A stretch of 64,000 nt of DNA from Juglans regia (lineage: Eukaryota; Streptophyta; Magnoliopsida; Fagales; Juglandaceae): contig NC_049912.1 of NCBI RefSeq assembly GCF_001411555.2, positions 19,824,341 through 19,888,340 on the forward strand. The letters run 5' to 3'. The first letter of the stretch is position 1; each line of letters begins with the position of its first letter. A model generated the notes under the pieces. It made no database searches. It saw only the letters and a program-made list of their open reading frames with translations, and was not told where the DNA came from. Both the position numbers and the translations under genes were made by a program. Shown here piece after piece: positions 12,101 through 24,591 of the stretch.

Positions 12101-15100
12101 TTAACATGGTCATATGCCTTCTCCATATCCAGCTTACATAAGATACCGGAGTTGCCAGATTTGAGTCTACTATCTAGGCATTCGTTGGCAATGAGAACTG
12201 GGTCCAGAATTTGTCTGACCTTTACAAATGCGTTTTGGGGTTGGTCATCAGTTTTGGGGTTTCGTGATGACCAGCCCCAAAACCTCCCCAAGACGAATTG
12301 CAAACACCTTGGAAAGAATCTTGTACACCCCCATTCACAAGACTAATGGGCTGATAGTCCTTCACCCCCAATTCCCCAATCTTCTTCGGAATACGCACAA
12401 TAAAAGTGGCATTGAGACTTTTATCAAATTTTCCAACCGAATAAAATTACTGGAACACTTGCATTAGGTCCTCCTTCACCACATCCCAACATGATTGAAA
12501 AAATCTCATAGAAAAGCCATCGGGACCAAGTGCTTTGTCTTTGACCATTCTCCTCACCACCACCATGAACCTTTGTCTCCTCGAAAGGCCTCTCAAGCCA
12601 AGAAACATACTGCCGGTTGATAGATTCAAAGGCTAGTCCATCAAGCTTAGGCCTCCACCCCACTTGTTTGGTAAGTAAATGCTCAAAAAAACCAGCAATA
12701 TATTCTTGAATCACAGGGGCCTTTGTGCGAACAGCACCATCTATGTTTAGCATCTTTATGGTATTAGTTCTCCTATGAGAATTGGCCACTCAATGAAAAA
12801 ACTTTGTTTCGATCTCCTTCTTTCAACCACAATGCTCATGATTTTTAGCGCCAAGAGATCTCCTCCAATAAGGTAACCCTCTCTAATTCTAAAATTAACT
12901 CAATCTTCCAAGAGAATTCTTCCATAGAGAGAACCGACCCTCCTGTACCCGCTCTATCTCCTATAGCTCTGCCAACATGGACTTCTTACATTCAACTATA
13001 TCACCAAAGGATTGAGCATTCCAAAACTTTGAATCTTTTTTCAAAATTTTTTGTTTGCCCGCAAAAATGAAACTAGGGGTGCCATGGCTCTGGTATGAGG
13101 ACCACCATTGTCTAATCCTCTCGACAATACCTTTTGTTTTTAGCCACATATTTTCAAATTTAAAATACTGAGTCCTTCCTGGAATACCACCACAATCCAG
13201 TCAAGACCACGTTTGATTGTTAGACCACATGTATGTTCCTCCCATAAGAGGAATGTCCACCAGGCCCAGCTCGAAGATACACTCCGAGAATTCCGTCATT
13301 GCTGGCCGCAATCTACTTTCTCCCGAACGTTCACTTGGGAATCGTATAACATTGAAGTCTTTGCCAATGCACCATGGCAGGTCCCGCTAGCTAATTCATC
13401 CCATAACAGTCTTGTTTCGCTGTCCAAGTTCAGCCTATAGATACCAGCAAAGGCCCACCTAAAATTATCTTCTACACTCTTAAAGGAGCATGCCACTATG
13501 TATTCCCCAATGTACTCCTACATTTTCTCTACCACCTTTCTGTCCCACATAACTAATACTCCTCCTAAGGCCCCCACTAATGCAAGGTAAGTCCAACCCA
13601 CATATAGATAACTCCATAAGCTACGAACAATACTTCTTGAAATGACTTTCAATTTAATTTCTTGTAGGCACACATTGTCCACCATCCACCCACGGAGCAA
13701 GTTTTTTATCCAAAATCGCTTATTGGCCTCGTTAAGCCCTCAGACATTCCAGGATATGATTTTGGGCTTCATAAAGAGAGTGTTGGTCCCTTTCCTTTGG
13801 ATCTTTCTCTACTTGAGCTTCCCTTGTAGTTAATAGACCATGTTAACCTCTTTAGCTCCCTCTGTTTTTTTTTTATATAGAACTCTTAATCTGATCACAT
13901 CCAGCTTCAATGGCAATAAGCAAAGCCATGAACTGCTCCTCAAAACCCGAACATTCAAGCCCCACACAGTGTTGGATTCTAACACCTTATGTAAAACCCA
14001 ATTAGAAGCTCAAAGTTGACCTGGTAACAGATAGTTTAGAGGTGTGGGCTCCCCTACCATGTCAATCTCGTCCCTACTTGACCACTGCAACTCCACCGAC
14101 TCTCCCATCTCCCCTTCAGTAAAGAGGGACCTATAGTCCTCCTAAAGGAAGCTTTGCGTCAGCACTAAGGACCTGCAATCCTCTTGAGGGCCCTATATCA
14201 ATACCCCCATCACTTCCAACCTCTGTACACAGCTCTCGGGACCCCACCTCCTGTTGAAAATCCTTCATCGGCATGGTGCCACCTGAAAACCCACCCTCGG
14301 CGTTGTCTATCCATGTTGTGTCGGAGATCCTACGCTTGACAGTGAGGGAAAGTCGGAAAACATTCCTAGTTCGTGAACAAATCTCGTATAAGCTCGAATT
14401 AACTTGTTTTGAAGCTCGTAATGTGTTCTATATGTGTGTTATATTTATTACATGTTAGTTGTATTTTATATACTTAATTATATATTATTAATATATATAT
14501 ATAGTTTACCTTATTTAATATATTTATTATGTGCCCAAAGTGTGTTTAGGATAATTTGTATTATTCTTTTTCTTATAGAAAATATTTTATGTAATTAGTT
14601 GTGAATGTTTAGCTGTGTATTTTATTACAAGTTATATGATATATCAAGCTATTTTATGTTTGTAATACAATTTATTTTCTAAATTTAGTTAATTATGTAT
14701 TATGTAATATAAAATTAATATTATATTAACTTTTTTATAAGTATTAATGTTATATATTAATCTTCTAATTGTTATATAGATTATAGCCTATTGATATGGT
14801 AATAAATGAATAGCTGAATACACATTTACTTGAAACAATTACCAAATTAACTATAATTGAATAACTATAATTTGTATATATAATGCACCTCATAACATAA
14901 GTTGATGGTATTTCCTTTTAATTAAGGAATCATATCATTAACCTTATACACAACATGGTTTTCATTATACTAGATAAATGATAACACATATTGTAAGTTA
15001 TAACTACTACTTCTTATTTTTAGTTGCATATTATTATATTTTTATAGTGTAATATATGTACATGAACTTATATGTTATAATTATATACTTATATCATATG

Positions 15101-17585
15101 CTAGTAATACACTAATAAATATAATAATTAATAATGTAAGCTTCATAACTTATATTTAATAATAATATATTACACAACTAGAACTTTTGATTTATTATGT
15201 TATCTATAAATTAAATGTATTAGTTTAATACATTTATCTTATGTATTATTTTTTTAATTTACAACTATAAGTTATTTTATTTTATAAAAAGTTATATCAT
15301 AAGAATTTTTTAATCAAAACTACTTGGTTGAATACTTATATGGTTAGAATTTTTTGTAAAATGTTTTTTAAAAAAAATACATTAATCAAAAGATAAGAAT
15401 TAGAATTAAAAAAAAAAAAGGAAGAGTTTGAGTCGTTTGTTTATTTTTAGTCGAGCTCGAACCGAATTTGAACAACATTAATGGTTAACAAAAGATATTC
15501 AAGTCTTATTCAAGTTCGAGCTGAGTTCGAATGAGTAGTAAACATGCTAATCGAGCTCGAGTACCCTTGTTCGAATTCACTCAACTCAGCTTGTTTGCAG
15601 CCCTAATCATCGTCATCATCATTATTTTCCCAAGCATTATATTTTCTATCTATTATATAATATATAATTTTGTAAACTTTACTCCTATGAAGCCACGACA
15701 TCTACTCACCCCCTGATTATATGATTACATGAAAACAAAATTTAAAATACTGTCATTAATTAAAGTGATTATATGAAAATAATATATGATTAAGTTAGTA
15801 ACTTTAATTTAGAATTAGTAGTCCTTTGGCTTTCTCAACGCGTATCATTTTGAGGTTATCAACTGATGCTCTTTTAGTTTTATAACCAATATAGTCATAA
15901 AAGTTATTATATTTTAGAACAGGTTAAAAGGTCAATTAAATAATTATGTTGTAACTACAATAAATACCATAGCAGTTTAAATAGGTTAGAAACTTCACCT
16001 GGAAGAAGACAGCTTCTCCATGGTTGCATTCGGCACAGCGAACAGATTTAGTGCGGGGAAGAGTTGGATCTGCAGCAACATCCTGTAATACTTGAGTGCG
16101 CTCTCCAACAGAGTGATGTATCTCATTTCTATAGACACAGTTGTTGTCAGCAGCCTCCTGCATGGTGTTGGATAAACAATAAACACATAGGAGAACAAAA
16201 AATACCCAACCAGAAATCATAGACTCCATTAAAAGGACGAAATCAATCTATGCAAACCCAACCCTGTAGCATTATGAGCTGAATTGGCACTCTAGCAAAA
16301 GTTCCAGTTTTACTGAACCAAAACAAATGAATTTTCAAAATAAAATGCAATCACTTAACATTTTCACTGCAGAGAGAAATTTTAATTTAGTGAAGTGGAA
16401 GTGAAGAGGTCAGCATACAGAATAAAAGCAAGGCTAAGAACTAGAGGGGGGGGAAATAGGCTTAGAGAGGGTTCAGAAGCCAGCAAAAATGTCTATAATT
16501 AATAATAGAATATAAGACGAGAAGGACCAATTAAATTCGTAAACTTATTAAACAAAATTAGAATCAACATGCTACTACAGCATGTTAATCTTTAGATTTG
16601 CGTGTGTGAGATGTGGGAATTCAGGTTTCAAGATGGACTGAACTCACTTTTGGGTGCCTGGAATAGAGCATGAAAGAATCAAAGCAACAAGGACTCCAAA
16701 ATAAACAAAAATTAGAATCAACATGCTACTACAGCATGTTAATCTTTAGATTTGTGTGTGTGAGATATGGGAATTCAGGTTTCAAGACGGACTGTACACA
16801 CTTTTGGGTGCATGGAATAGAGCATGAAAGAATCAAAGCAACAAGAACTCCAAAATAAAATAAAAAAATTAGAATCAACATGTTAATCTTTAGATTTAGG
16901 TGTGGGAGATATGGGAATTCGGGCTTCAAGACGGACTGAACTCACTTTTTGGGTGCATGGAATAGAGAATGAAAGAATCAAAGCATCAAGGACTCCAAAA
17001 TCCTTGCAAAAGGACAATTAGCGTGATAAAAACACCTTTTTTGGCCCAAAAATCTAGGAATAGGGTGTGTAACCTTTGTCACTCTATATCCAAGAAAAAG
17101 AAGGCAATCAAAGAAGTAAAATTGGGGTAGTGTAATGGGTCTATCCAGCAACAAATGAAGAAACTGTATTGAATACAACATGAATAAGATAAGAACAATG
17201 AACCCCAACTCAGTTCATATATTCAGAGTTTGAATATTATTTTCTTAAGAAAGAAACAAAAGCGAGAGTGAGATAGGACCTGATGATCGCAGTTCCGGCA
17301 CGCGTAGAGGAGGATCTTCTGCTCTTTATCCTCCTTAGGGTAGAGAATGTTGTTGCTGAAATTTCAAAAAAAAAAAAAAAAAAACCCAAAATGAAGTTAC
17401 AAAAAATAATTTTTTATGGTATAACAGAGGCATGATAAACAAATGCTGCAAATGAATGTGAAAGTAAGCCGATAGGTGGTGAGGATGATGATGATGATGA
17501 TGATGATGATGTGATGATGATGAAGATGGTAAAGGTAACGGAGATGGGGTACTGACCATTCCCGGCAAAACTTCATGGTACTCAT
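9199..17585 (-). CDS. NRPB9: DNA-directed RNA polymerase subunit RPB9 (NRPB9), complete, 4 exons
   Basis: Exons in transcription order: 17585-17557, 17355-17280, 16157-15999, 9279-9199. All junctions are GT-AG; the joined reading frame is 114 aa, the length I recall for Arabidopsis NRPB9. The product starts [10 protein letters not shown] and continues [20 protein letters not shown]. The N-terminal zinc ribbon uses Cys7, Cys10, Cys29, Cys32. The TFIIS-like C-terminal ribbon uses Cys76, Cys79 and the Cys103/104-Cys108 cluster, with the [12 protein letters not shown] hairpin between, and ends GHRWRD. RPB9 is a small peripheral subunit of Pol II (and shared or paralogous in plant Pol IV/V) that affects start-site choice and proofreading. 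The last intron is 6.7 kb because a same-strand LINE (10213-14363) and a hAT-like remnant (14364-15605) lie in it. Intron 2 holds a minisatellite. The first ATG is preceded in frame by nothing better, and the short exon 1 fits the family. Confidence 0.95.
10213..14363 (-). mobile_element. Degenerate L1-type LINE in the last intron of RPB9
   Basis: Read on the minus strand, the element runs from ORF1/linker remnants (about 14340-13750), through endonuclease fragments ([16 protein letters not shown] at about 13650) and reverse transcriptase pieces ([18 protein letters not shown] near 11930; [11 protein letters not shown] near 11800) to the Cys/His and WCIWQERN region (10300-10560), ending in poly(A), seen as T at 10213-10224. 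The catalytic box reads FAND in place of FADD/YADD (11810-11821), and there are many frameshifts, so it is inactive. The 5' end abuts a hAT-like remnant, and no target duplication was found. Confidence 0.85.
14364..15605. mobile_element. hAT-like element remnant with CGAGCT-rich ends, one terminus lost
   Basis: The right end (GTTTGCAGCCCTA, about 15593-15605) matches the TAGGGCTG-type terminus of the other hAT-like elements here, and is preceded by GAGCTCGAGT and GTTCGAGCTGAG motifs. The left side starts with TCGTGAACAAATCTCG and AAGCTCG motifs against the LINE end, without a recognisable TAGGG terminus or matching 8-bp flank. The core is about 900 bp of AT-rich sequence. No coding capacity was seen. 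Confidence 0.6.
16552..17001. repeat. Three-copy minisatellite (about 150-bp unit) in RPB9 intron 2
   Basis: Three head-to-tail units begin near 16552, 16703 and 16856. Each holds AGAATCAACATG, TTAATCTTTAGATTTG, GGGAATTC and TGAAAGAATCAAAGCA. Units 1 and 2 contain ATGCTACTACAGC, which is deleted in unit 3. The array lies wholly within intron 2 of RPB9, so it alters intron length only. Confidence 0.9.
17481..17525. repeat. GAT trinucleotide microsatellite in RPB9 intron 1
   Basis: A GAT/ATG run with one interruption lies in the first intron of RPB9, just downstream of exon 1 in gene orientation. On the minus strand it would read as His codons in an unspliced frame, but splicing removes it. 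Confidence 0.9.
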
Positions 17586-18313
17586 CTTGAAACGTAAAAG
17601 GAAGAGATGGGCGAGACAGACGGAGAGAGCGAGAGTCGGTAGAATAGGGGATTTCAGCGCTGTGCTTGGGGGTGTGCTTTGGCGGGCTCTTCTCAACTCC
17701 AACTTCAAAACAACATTGACTTGCGACGTTACGCAGGTGATAAATATCAGAGAGACCGGCTGCCCTATCTTCTCGAGAGTCGGTAAATGTTTTGAAAAAG
17801 TGTAATTCTACGTACAATTATAAAATATAATTACGTAAATATTGTATAATTATTTAAAAATAATAATATTTATTATTAAAAAATTAATTTTTTTTTAAGT
17901 GGATCTCATATTTTATTTATTTTTATCAAAATAATTACGTTACGATTATACAATTCACGGTTCAAATATATTTTTTCTTTTTCATTTTATCATTACAATT
18001 TTTTTAAAATTTATACATAAATATAAAATAAATAAGAATAGTATTACATATACTTACAGTTTTATTTACAAGATTCATTTTACTAGTTTTCTTTTAAAAT
18101 TCAAATTTCAAATTTCAAATTTTATAATTTTTAATATATCAATAATTAATATATGGAAAAATAAATTTTTTATAAATTTTTCTTAAATAAATTTAATATT
18201 TTTTAATAAATAATTCAACCTTTTTAAATATCAAAATTTATTCTAATAATATTTTATTCAATTTTTAATTTTAATTCAACTCATCTCATTTTATCCATAA
18301 AAACAAACCAACT
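17586..18313. other. RPB9 upstream region with AT-rich repeat remnants
   Basis: The first roughly 200 bp upstream of the RPB9 start codon would hold its 5'UTR and promoter; no core promoter motif can be placed with confidence. From about 17810 the sequence becomes AT-rich and resembles two common miniature repeats: an ATAATTACGTAA-type element (about 17815-17965) and a worn Tourist-family element ending AACTCATCTCATTTTATC (about 18180-18310). The right edge is the LINE target site ATAAGATGTCACTTTAT (18314-18330). Confidence 0.5.
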
Positions 18314-18330
18314 ATAAGATGTCACTTTAT

Positions 18331-21300
18331 TTTTCTTTTCCCTGAAGTAAAAAGATAGCAGATGCATTCATTAAGAAAAGTTATGGCTATCAGTAAGAAG
18401 TAATACATGTAGCAATGCAATCTAAATCAATTAATTCATTGTCACGTAACACAGCCTGCTTTGCTATTGTATGTGCAACACAGTTGAGCTCTCTTTTGAC
18501 ATGTTGAATCTGCCACTTGGATGTCACCATTAAGCACCGAAAATCATTGATGATGCCACTTAGTTTACCTTCATGGATCACCTGTGAGGAAGCAGTTTGA
18601 ACCACCACTTTGAAATCACCTTAAAAAATCAATGAATGTAGATCAAGTTCCTTACAAAAAAAAATCACATGCTTCTGCTATGGAGGGATCTACACAGTAG
18701 TGCAATGGTTTCATCAGACTAGCTATTACATTACCACCAGAATCTCTAATAACAACCCATACACCAATCTTATTCAATCCAGATTGAACAGCCACATCCC
18801 AATTGACTTTGAGCCAATTGCCAACAGGAGCTTGCCATTGTAAGGAATGAGGAGAAGGGTGGTGGGGGAGGATGGGAGAGGGCATCATGGCTTCCAGAAA
18901 ATCTGCCTGAGCTTGCACTGCTTGCTGATAGACAAAATATGGTGACAAAAAACTCTCCTTATGATGAAAATAATTCCTTCAAAACCAAAGCATCCTCGAG
19001 AGGATGGCAAACAAAACCAAGTCCTATGGCCCCAATCTGCTGCACATGTATTCAAAGACTCTAGTAAAATCATTACAGATAATGGAGGCTTTTTGAAAAG
19101 GTCTATCTCCCAACAACTAGACATCATTGGCAGAGGGGCATGAACATAGTATATGACTTGGGATTTCCAATTCAAGTTTGCAAATTGGGCATAAGGGATC
19201 ATCCACAATTCTTCTATGAAATAGGTTCAACTTTGTAGATAATGCATCAGTGCAGGCTCGCCATAGAAAAACCTTAACTGCATTTGTTGTTTGTAAAGAC
19301 CAAAGAGTTTTCCATATAGCCTCATGCTGCCCCTGCCATGATGTGCCTCCATTGGACCAAACTAGAAGCTGCTTTTGGAAGTGATAGGCACTTCTGACTG
19401 AGAACATACCTATGAAAATACCTCTCCATTTCAGCTCATTTGACTGTGCCATCAATCTCACAAGGCAACAATAGCCTAAAATTCTGCCTCATTGAAAATT
19501 GAGTGAAGAAGTTCCAAATTCCACCAGCCTTCTCTTGATCAATAAGTTCAGTAACTTTTGCATGGCTATTTAAAATAGAGAAAGGGGATTGCACCTTGCA
19601 AGAACAATCCCGAGGTAGCCATTTGTCATACCAAATACTAATCTGATGTCCATCACCCACCTTCCAAATAATGCCTTCCTTAAGCAAGAAAAGAGAGTGA
19701 TATACACTTCCCCAAATATAAGGTCTAGAGCCCAACTGGGAATGTAAAAGTGAGGAGTTTGGAAAATATTTGGCCTGAATGATCCTGCTTGGTAAGGATG
19801 TAGGAAACTGAAACAGTCTCCATGCTTGTTTTGCCAATAAAGCTAGATTGAAACAATGCAAATCCCTGAACCCCATGCCTCATTCCATTTTGCCATAGCT
19901 CAATAAGTGATAGCTTTTCCAATGGATTTTGTGTTGAGAGTCTTGGTGGTCCCACCAAAAGTTAGCAAATAAAGAATTTAGCTTCCTGCATAGGGAAAGA
20001 GGGAGTAAAAACACACTCATGTAGTAAGTGGGAATGGCCTGAAGAACAGCCTTAATAAGTATCTTCTTCGCAGCTTGTGAAAGAAATTGATTTTTCCAGT
20101 TACCAAGTTTCTGACCAACCCTATCAACAGTACCCTTAAAGGTAGCCACCCTAGATCGTCCAATGAGAGAAGGGAGACCTAGGTACTTTTCCATTTTCAT
20201 AGTAGTTGGTAACCTTGCCACCTCCATTAAATAGGCTTTTGTAGCTGGCTTTGTGTTCCTACTGAAAAACAGTGAGGTCTTGTCTCGATTGAGTTGTTGT
20301 CCAGAAGCTTTTTCATAGACTTCCAATATCTAATGTAAAGCAACACATTCTCTCATTGTAGCCCTAAAAAATAAAAGATTGTCATATGCCAAAAAACATG
20401 ACTCATGTGAATTTGACCTCTGGCAATTGGCACACCAGTAAGGACACCATGTTGTACTGCATCATTGAGTTGAGAACTTAACACCTTTACACAAAGGATA
20501 AAAAGATATGGTGACAAGGGGTAGCCTTGTCTTAAGCCTCGTTAACCTTTCATGAGGGACCTCATTCACTAAGAAAGCAAAAGAGGAGGTAGTGATGCAT
20601 TTTAAAATCAATTATGTCCATCTGGGTGTGAAACCAAGTTTTAGTAGCACAGCTTTGAGAAAGTCACACTCCACTCTACATAAGCTTTGCTCATATCTAA
20701 CTTCACATCCATATAACCTTTGTGACCAGACAACTGAGTGTGCATAGTATGGAGGGTCTCTCATAAGCGGCTAGAATATTGTCTGTAATTAATCTTCCTG
20801 AGACAAAAGCACATTGGTTAGGTGAAATGACGGAAGGTAATATCTGATTAAGTCTATTGGTGATCATCTTAGTGATTATTTTGTAAAGAATATTGCAAAG
20901 ACTGATGGGGCGATAGTCATTGACATGCTTGGGATGGCTTACTTTGGGAATCATTACCAGGTAGGTGAAATTGATAGAGGCTATATCAGCACTTGAGTTA
21001 AGGAAAGATAAGACAGCCTCATTGACCTCTTACCTAGACCAATTTTTTTTATAGAAACCAAGACTAAAGCTATCTGAACCAGGGGCTTTCAGTGGTCCCA
21101 TTTGGAAGATAGCAGTGGTGACTTCCTCCTTAGTGGTTGCAACAGCTTATCATTCACATTTGAAGAGACTTTTAGAGTTAATGCCTGCAAACAACTATCA
21201 AAGCGTGAAGGATTAGTGGATTTAAATAGGGATTGATAAAACTAAGTGAAAGCCCTTCCAATTGCTCTTTGGTTAGTAATAGCAGCACCAGAGGGATCAA

Positions 21301-22961
21301 TGACTTGGTTTATCTGGTTCCTCCTCTTCCTTTGGTTGGCACACATATGATAAAAATTTTCAGTCCCCTTTTTGTAACCAATGGATCTTTGCTCTTTGCT
21401 TCCATTTTAGATGAAGACTATGCTGCATAGCACTAATCTCTTTCTTCAACTGTGATGCTTCTTCAACTGTGGTGGCTTGCAGATTAGATTGGATAGTGTC
21501 CAACCTATGGATCTTGGATTGTAACTTATGGTCAGAAAGTGGAGTTTGATTCTTGCTCCACCTTTTAAAAGATCTCATACAACATTCCAGTTTTTTGCTT
21601 AAAGATGGTAAATCACCATGAGAAGGGTCTACTTCCATCCAAGAGTATGCCACAATCTTAGCAAAATTAGCATAAGTGTTCCAACTAGCCTCATATCGAT
21701 GCAAGCCATGAGGAAAAGAGTGGAAATGATGGCTAGTATCCACAATGTGTAAAAGGGGGCAATGATCAAATGTGATTGGAGACAGCACCTGGATATCCCC
21801 ATTACCAAAAGTATCACACCAAGCAGTTGAGGCAACTGCTCTATACAGTTTTTCTTTGGTGAAAAGGTCATCTAATCTATTGTTTGACCATGTATATTGA
21901 CTGTTAGTGCTTCTTAGATCATAAAGCCCACATTCAATCAAGGTATCAGCAAACAAAGTCATTTGTTTATCAAATCTTCAAGCACCAGAGAACTTTTCTG
22001 CTTGAAACAATATTTCATTGAAGTCACCTATACACAACCACTTGTGTGGTTGAAGAGTGGATAAATGCTTGAGAATCCGATACCCCTCAATTATTTTTCC
22101 AATTTCTGGATGTTATAGAAATAAGTGAACATCTAAGAAACATTTGATTGACAATCCTTGATCTAAGAGTTAATGTGCCTTTGTGAGTAACTATGAATGT
22201 CCAATGCCACATGATCTTTCCATAATAAAGCTAGCCCACCCCCATAGCCAATACCCTCAACAGTAAAAAGGCTGTGAAAACTGAACCAAATGTTTCAGTT
22301 TTTCCATTCTGGTTTTTTGTATTTTAGTTTCCATTATAAACAAAATACTAGATTGCTTTGTCTTAACCAATAGGTAAATATCTTGAACTATCCGAGGGTT
22401 GCCAAGCCCTCAGCAGTTTCAACTTAAGAGCTTCTTGACTCTTGGCGGGGATGTGGTCCAGCCTCCACCGATAGGTGCTTCAAGTTAGCAAGTTTGTGTC
22501 TTCTAGTCAACCTCAAAGAGGATCTAAGGGGGCACACACCCTTGGGGACTTTCTCTTTCGGGAATTAGTTGAGACAATTGAGAAAGATAAGGCTCTAGCA
22601 TTAGCCACCTTCCTAAGTTGTCGTTTCCATTTTGTGAAGGACATGGCCGAAGCTTCAACAAAAACTTCATTAGTATCAGGAAAGATCTTCTCTTTGTTAG
22701 TCGTCATAACATGGAGAGGAGAGGGATGGTTAGTTTGGTAGGGAGAGGGAAGGTAATTGACATAATTGTCTGGTGAAAGTTCAGGCCTGCCTAAGGTTGG
22801 GATAAGAACATGTTTGCAGGTTGGAGATGTGGGAGAGGGGACAAATGGTAGGTTGGCTTGTTTGTAAAGGCAATCCTGTTGAGGCATGCCTATTATATAC
22901 CACTTTATTGGTCTGTTATAAGATGTGGGAGAGGGGACAGATGTGGGAGAGGAAACAGATG
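18331..22961 (-). mobile_element. LINE with endonuclease, RT, zinc-binding and RNase H domains
   Basis: The element is flanked by ATAAGATGTCACTTTAT (18314-18330) and ATAAGATGCCACTTTAT (22962-22978), a 17-bp target duplication with one mismatch. On the minus strand: ORF1/linker-like (22887-22513), endonuclease (GLGNPR near 22400; CGLYDLRSTNSQYTWSNNRL at about 21900), RT (FVSGRLITDNILAAYE near 20800; GQQLNRDKTSLFFSRNTKPA near 20300), zf-RVT (ICKLELEIPSHILCSCPSA near 19170) and RNase H (VNWDVAVQSGLNKIGVWVVI near 18800; VKRELNCVAHTIAKQ near 18470). The catalytic box reads LAYD (20381-20392): the first Asp of FADD is Tyr. With several frameshifts, it is dead. Confidence 0.88.
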
Positions 22962-22978
22962 ATAAGATGCCACTTTAT

Positions 22979-24591
22979 TGGTTTGTTATATACATGAGAT
23001 ATAATTTAACTTGTAAGATAAATTTTAAAATTTGAATCTTATAAATAAAATTATATCGCGTGGATAACATGTGGTGTAAAAGAATTTAAATAGAAGACAT
23101 GTAATAATTTATACGAGTCTCGTATAGACAAGTCTTGTGCAGTCACTTTATAAAGAAATAGACTCTACCATAAAAAAAATTATATATAATTTTCTTTTTT
23201 ATGTGACCTACTTCTTTATAGAAGACCTGTATAGGACTTATAACTAACATTACTCTTTTTATTAAGAGCAAAATCAAACCAGATTAAAATTTATTAAAAT
23301 AAAATCTAACACTCTAAGAAATAAACCCTAAAAATTTATAAAAACCTTAATGCTAATTATTTTAAAGACAACTTTTAACCATCATTTCAACCGTTACTTG
23401 GATTGGTGTCTACCAATCTAAGAAATAGTCGTCCCAAAATACAATTTCAAGTCGTTGCTCTGGATGACAACTTTCACTATGAATGGCAGCCGAAAGAATC
23501 ACCAACTAGGTGTTGTCACCAATGCCAAGCGTCGGATGTAGATTTGACACTAGGAAGGCATCAAACTAATAAATCAATTATGAGGTCGGGAAGGAATCAA
23601 ATTTGGAATGTGTTGCTAGCTAGGAAGGTGTGGCTTACACAAAAGGAGAAGTCCTAGAGGAGAAGTGCCACAGCACAAATGGATTTTATAAAAATAAATT
23701 TATAAATTGACGTGATTTCATGTGATCTATTAAATCTATTTTATAATAAAAATAATTTTACAATTTGACGTATCACATCGATTTATAAGTTTATTTTTGT
23801 GTAATATCTTTATGACATTATTTCTCATGTTAGATATGGTTGTTGGGCACTGCAATGTCCTTTTTTAGTTTTAATTATTCTAAATTTTAAGATTCTTAAT
23901 CTAGTGTGAGTGAACTTATTGTAAGCTCCAATAGATCAGCTTTCAATTGGAGAGTGCAAAAGACCTGATTTTTACACTAGCTGTTTATTATAGATTTTTT
24001 TTTTCAGATATTAAATGTTTAATTTTTATGTTTTATTTTCAATTTTTTTTATAATTTTTATGTTTTAATTTCAATTTTTTTATTATTAATACACGCCTGA
24101 CACATCAATGATCTTATGTGTTCTTTTTTTAAAGCTGATGTTATGTTAGTAATTACGATTAGTATTGTTTTATGCTTCTTTCTAGGCAATATAATTTCCT
24201 CAATTCATAATAACAAAGAACAAACAAGCTATCTTGAGTTCTTTATATATATATTTTTTATATTATGACATTTTTACATTATTAGTTCAACTTAATCCAA
24301 ACAAGGTTAATTAGTAAGATTTCATTACATCTTGGTTCAAGTTGATGAGATGTCAAACACCTAATGTAGCATCACATTTTGTTATTTATGTCACTAGGTT
24401 ACCCATTCCATCTAAGTTGGACTTACTTACTTTTATTAAAAAATATATATAAATACATTTTGGTCTTTAATTATCATCTTTATATATATATATGATGTAC
24501 TTCCTAAATAAATTATGAAAAAAATTATGGTGTGCACCTTGAACTACAGATAAACTTTAATGCACACATTCCGTTAAGATTCGATATGTTC
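22979..24591. other. AT-rich intergenic region with small repeats, no gene recognised
   Basis: It contains a duplicated CCACTTTATTGGTYTGTTATA motif (22898 and 22969, the first inside the LINE), an inverted-repeat-like segment with ATAAAGAAATAGAC and CTTCTTTATAGAAG (about 23109-23245), and an imperfect inverted repeat bounded by CACAAAT and ATTTTTGTG (about 23672-23808). The small open frame at 23403-23657 matches no family I know. Confidence 0.5.

Noticed and set aside
16552..17001. Repeated units considered as a CRISPR-like array
   Set aside because: The units are about 150-bp tandem copies without spacers in a plant intron.
17335..17817. 160-codon minus-strand frame with a His run
   Set aside because: It overlaps RPB9 exons 1 and 2 in another frame; the His run is the GAT microsatellite in intron 1. 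The spliced RPB9 model explains the region.
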